A stretch of 64,000 nucleotides of DNA, from the NCBI GenBank assembly GCA_037176725.1, contig JAZBRS010000020.1, positions 89,164,001-89,228,000 on the forward strand. Reading direction: 5' to 3'. A program made the position numbers and the translations under genes. The notes beneath the pieces were generated by a model. It made no database searches and was not told the DNA's origin. It worked only from the letters and a program-made list of their open reading frames with translations. Source of the stretch: Posidonia oceanica (lineage: Eukaryota; Streptophyta; Magnoliopsida; Alismatales; Posidoniaceae). Of this stretch, positions 62,601 to 64,000 are shown one piece after another (the first letter of the stretch is position 1; every line of letters starts with the position of its first letter).

Positions 62601-64000
62601 ATGGAAGCAGGCAAACATGACTACGAAAGGGCATGTAACGGCTTGTCCACAAATTAAGGAAGCAAGAAAAAAACAGACGTAACATCGAAAAGGCCCACAA
62701 AGGTGCTCGTCCTCGACGCGAGCAAACTTGACCACGAAGGGGCATGTAAGGGCTTGTCCTCAAATTAAGGAAACAAGCAGACAAACTGACGTGACTACGA
62801 AAAGACACACAATGGCGGTCGTCCTCAAATTGGGAAGTGAGCAAACACGACCACGAAGGGGCCTACAAGGGCTTGTCCTCAAATTTAGGAAGCAAGCAAA
62901 CAAACTGACGTGACTACAAAATGGCATGCGAAGGTGCTCGTCCTCAAATTATGGTAGCGAGCAAACGTGACTACGACGGGGCATGTGTGGGCTCGTCCTC
63001 AAATTAAGGAAGCAAGCTAACAAACAGACGTGATTTCGAAAAGGCACGCAAAGGTGCTCGTCCTCAAATTAAGGATGCGAGCAACCATGACCATGAAGGG
63101 GCATGTAAGGGCTTGTCCACAAATTAAGGAAGCAAGCAAACAAACAGACGTGACTTCGAAAAGACACGTAAAGGCGCCCATCCTCAAATTAAGGAAGTGA
63201 GCAAACATGACCACGAAGGGGCATGTTTGGGCTTGTCCTCAAATTAAGGAAACAAGCAAACAAACAGACGTGACTTCGAAAAGGCACGCAAAGACGCTCG
63301 TCCAAAAATTGAGGAAGCCTGCAAACATGACCACGACGGGGCATGTATGGGCTTGTCTTCAAATTACGGAAGCAAGCAAACAAACAGACGTGAGTTCGAA
63401 AAGGCACGCAATGGCGCTCGTCATCTAATTAAGGAAGCGAGCAAACATGGCCACGACGGGGCATGTAAGGGCTTGTCCTCAAATTAAGGAAGCAAGCAAA
63501 CAAACAGACGTGACGTCGAAAAGGAATGCAAAGGCACTCGTCCACAAATTAAGGAAGCGAGCAAACAAGACAATGATGGGGCATGTAAGGGCTTGTCTTC
63601 AAATTAAGGAAGCAAGCGTACAAACAGACGTGACTGCGAAAAGGCCTGCAATGGCGCACATCCTCAAATTTAGGAAGGGAGCAAACACGTCCACGAAGGG
63701 GCATGTAAGGGTCTTGTCCTCAAATTAAGGAAGCAAGCAAACTAACAGACGTGACTTCAAAAAGCCACGCAAAGGCACTCGTCTTCATATTGAGGAAGCG
63801 AGCGAACATGACCACGAAGGGGCAGGTAAGGGCTTGTCCTCCAAATGATGAAGCAAGCAAACAAACAGACATGACTTCGAAAAGGCACGCAAAGTTGCTC
63901 GTCCTCAAATTAAGGAAGTGAGCAAACTTGACCACGACGGGGCTTGTAAGGGCTTGTCCTCAAATTATGGAAGGAAGCAAACAAACAGACGTGACATCGA
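59651..64000 (+). repeat. Right-hand part of the satellite array, open to the window edge
   Basis: Ordinary 120-bp monomers with two 8-nt-short A halves (61760 and 62711) and two +1-nt monomers (60609 and 63711, 3,102 bp apart). The flanks of these two +1-nt monomers agree (AGGAAGGGAGC or AGTATGGGAGC before, CAAACTAACAGACGTGAC and TTCAAAA after), suggesting another ~3.1-kb repeat. No terminus is seen; the last monomer is cut by the window end. Confidence 0.8.

Larger units (their letters stand above)
9771..64000 (+). repeat. 120-bp satellite DNA, ~450 monomers, single orientation
   Basis: Head-to-tail monomers of ~120 bp fill the window to its right edge and continue beyond it. Each monomer has an A half (GTCCTCAAATTAAGGAAGC, then GAGCAAAC, then ATGACCACGAAGGGGCATG, then TAAGGGCTT) and a B half (the same GTCCTCAAATTAAGGAAGC core, then AAGCAAAC, an extra AAACAGAC, then GTGACTTCGAAAAGGCACGC and AAAGGCGCTC). 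All monomers I read have the same orientation and I saw no foreign insertion. Substitutions are frequent at CpG sites (CGTCC/CATCC/TGTCC, CACGC/CATGC, CCACG/CCATG). A TTCGAA palindrome is present in most B halves. The family is not one I recognise by name. Several frames stay open for long distances only because the period is 40 codons. Confidence 0.97.

Noticed and set aside
9771..64000. CRISPR array or other repeat-spacer system
   Set aside because: Repeats are contiguous 120-bp monomers with no unique spacers, and the context is a plant LTR retrotransposon.
9771..64000. Reverse-strand Cys/His-rich open frames (e.g. 46013-46288) as zinc-finger proteins
   Set aside because: They are antisense readings of the satellite. 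Cys and His spacing does not fit known finger patterns, and the frames end at ordinary monomer variants.
9771..64000. CENP-B-box-like motif at the CTTCGAAAAGGCACGC segment of half B
   Set aside because: Only the TTCG core matches. The later essential A and CGGG positions do not, and the box is not expected in plants.
9771..64000. Telomeric or rDNA spacer repeats
   Set aside because: No TTTAGGG-type runs and no rRNA-like sequence were seen anywhere in the array.

Overview
The window looks like plant nuclear heterochromatin and has two parts. The left 9.8 kb is the decayed 5' part of a Ty3/gypsy LTR retrotransposon on the + strand. The remaining 54.2 kb, to the right edge, is one uninterrupted tandem array of a ~120-bp satellite in a single orientation. 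I see no host gene, tRNA, rRNA or CRISPR array. A land plant is inferred because the element has the hallmarks of the Tat/Ogre group, known from plants: a CX2HX4HX4C Gag knuckle, a protease with a DNGS active site, a long protease-RT spacer, YVDD reverse transcriptase, and a second RNase H between the normal RNase H and integrase. Species cannot be told from the sequence.

Element, left to right: probable 3' part of the 5' LTR (1-467); a primer-binding-site-like sequence at 468 repeated at 610 and 752, exactly 142 bp apart; non-coding leader (771-1930); gag and the first half of protease (1931-5245); second half of protease plus a G-rich region (5246 to ~6180); a low-complexity Ser/Ala/Glu-rich spacer (~6180-7400); reverse transcriptase (~7400-8390); degenerate RNase H (8391-9000); second RNase H (9003-9493); N-terminal piece of integrase (9494-9770). 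At least six in-frame stops and four frameshifts make it non-autonomous. The rest of integrase, the 3' UTR and the 3' LTR are missing.

Satellite, 9771-64000: about 450 monomers. Each monomer is itself a diverged dimer of a ~55-bp half (A) and a ~65-bp half (B) that share the AAATTAAGG core. Linked variants define monomer subtypes: at least 17 copies carry an 8-nt loss of the AT core, 10 carry a 1-nt insertion, and about 13 are of a 'GGGACGC / CCACGAATTAAC' type. Several kilobase-scale blocks are repeated inside the array with constant offsets (for example 6,876-6,878, 7,062, 4,067, 5,146, 1,917, 1,438, 4,177 and 2,740 bp), with similarity running from roughly 90% to about 98%. This indicates repeated unequal exchange or segmental amplification at different times. 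The array meets the integrase fragment at a sharp junction near 9771.

The most notable items are the satellite itself, its dimeric origin and nested higher-order organisation, and its direct fusion to a Tat/Ogre-type element, a group whose members have been reported to seed satellites. Many stretches of the array are open for 60-330 codons because 120 is divisible by three. I judge them non-coding.
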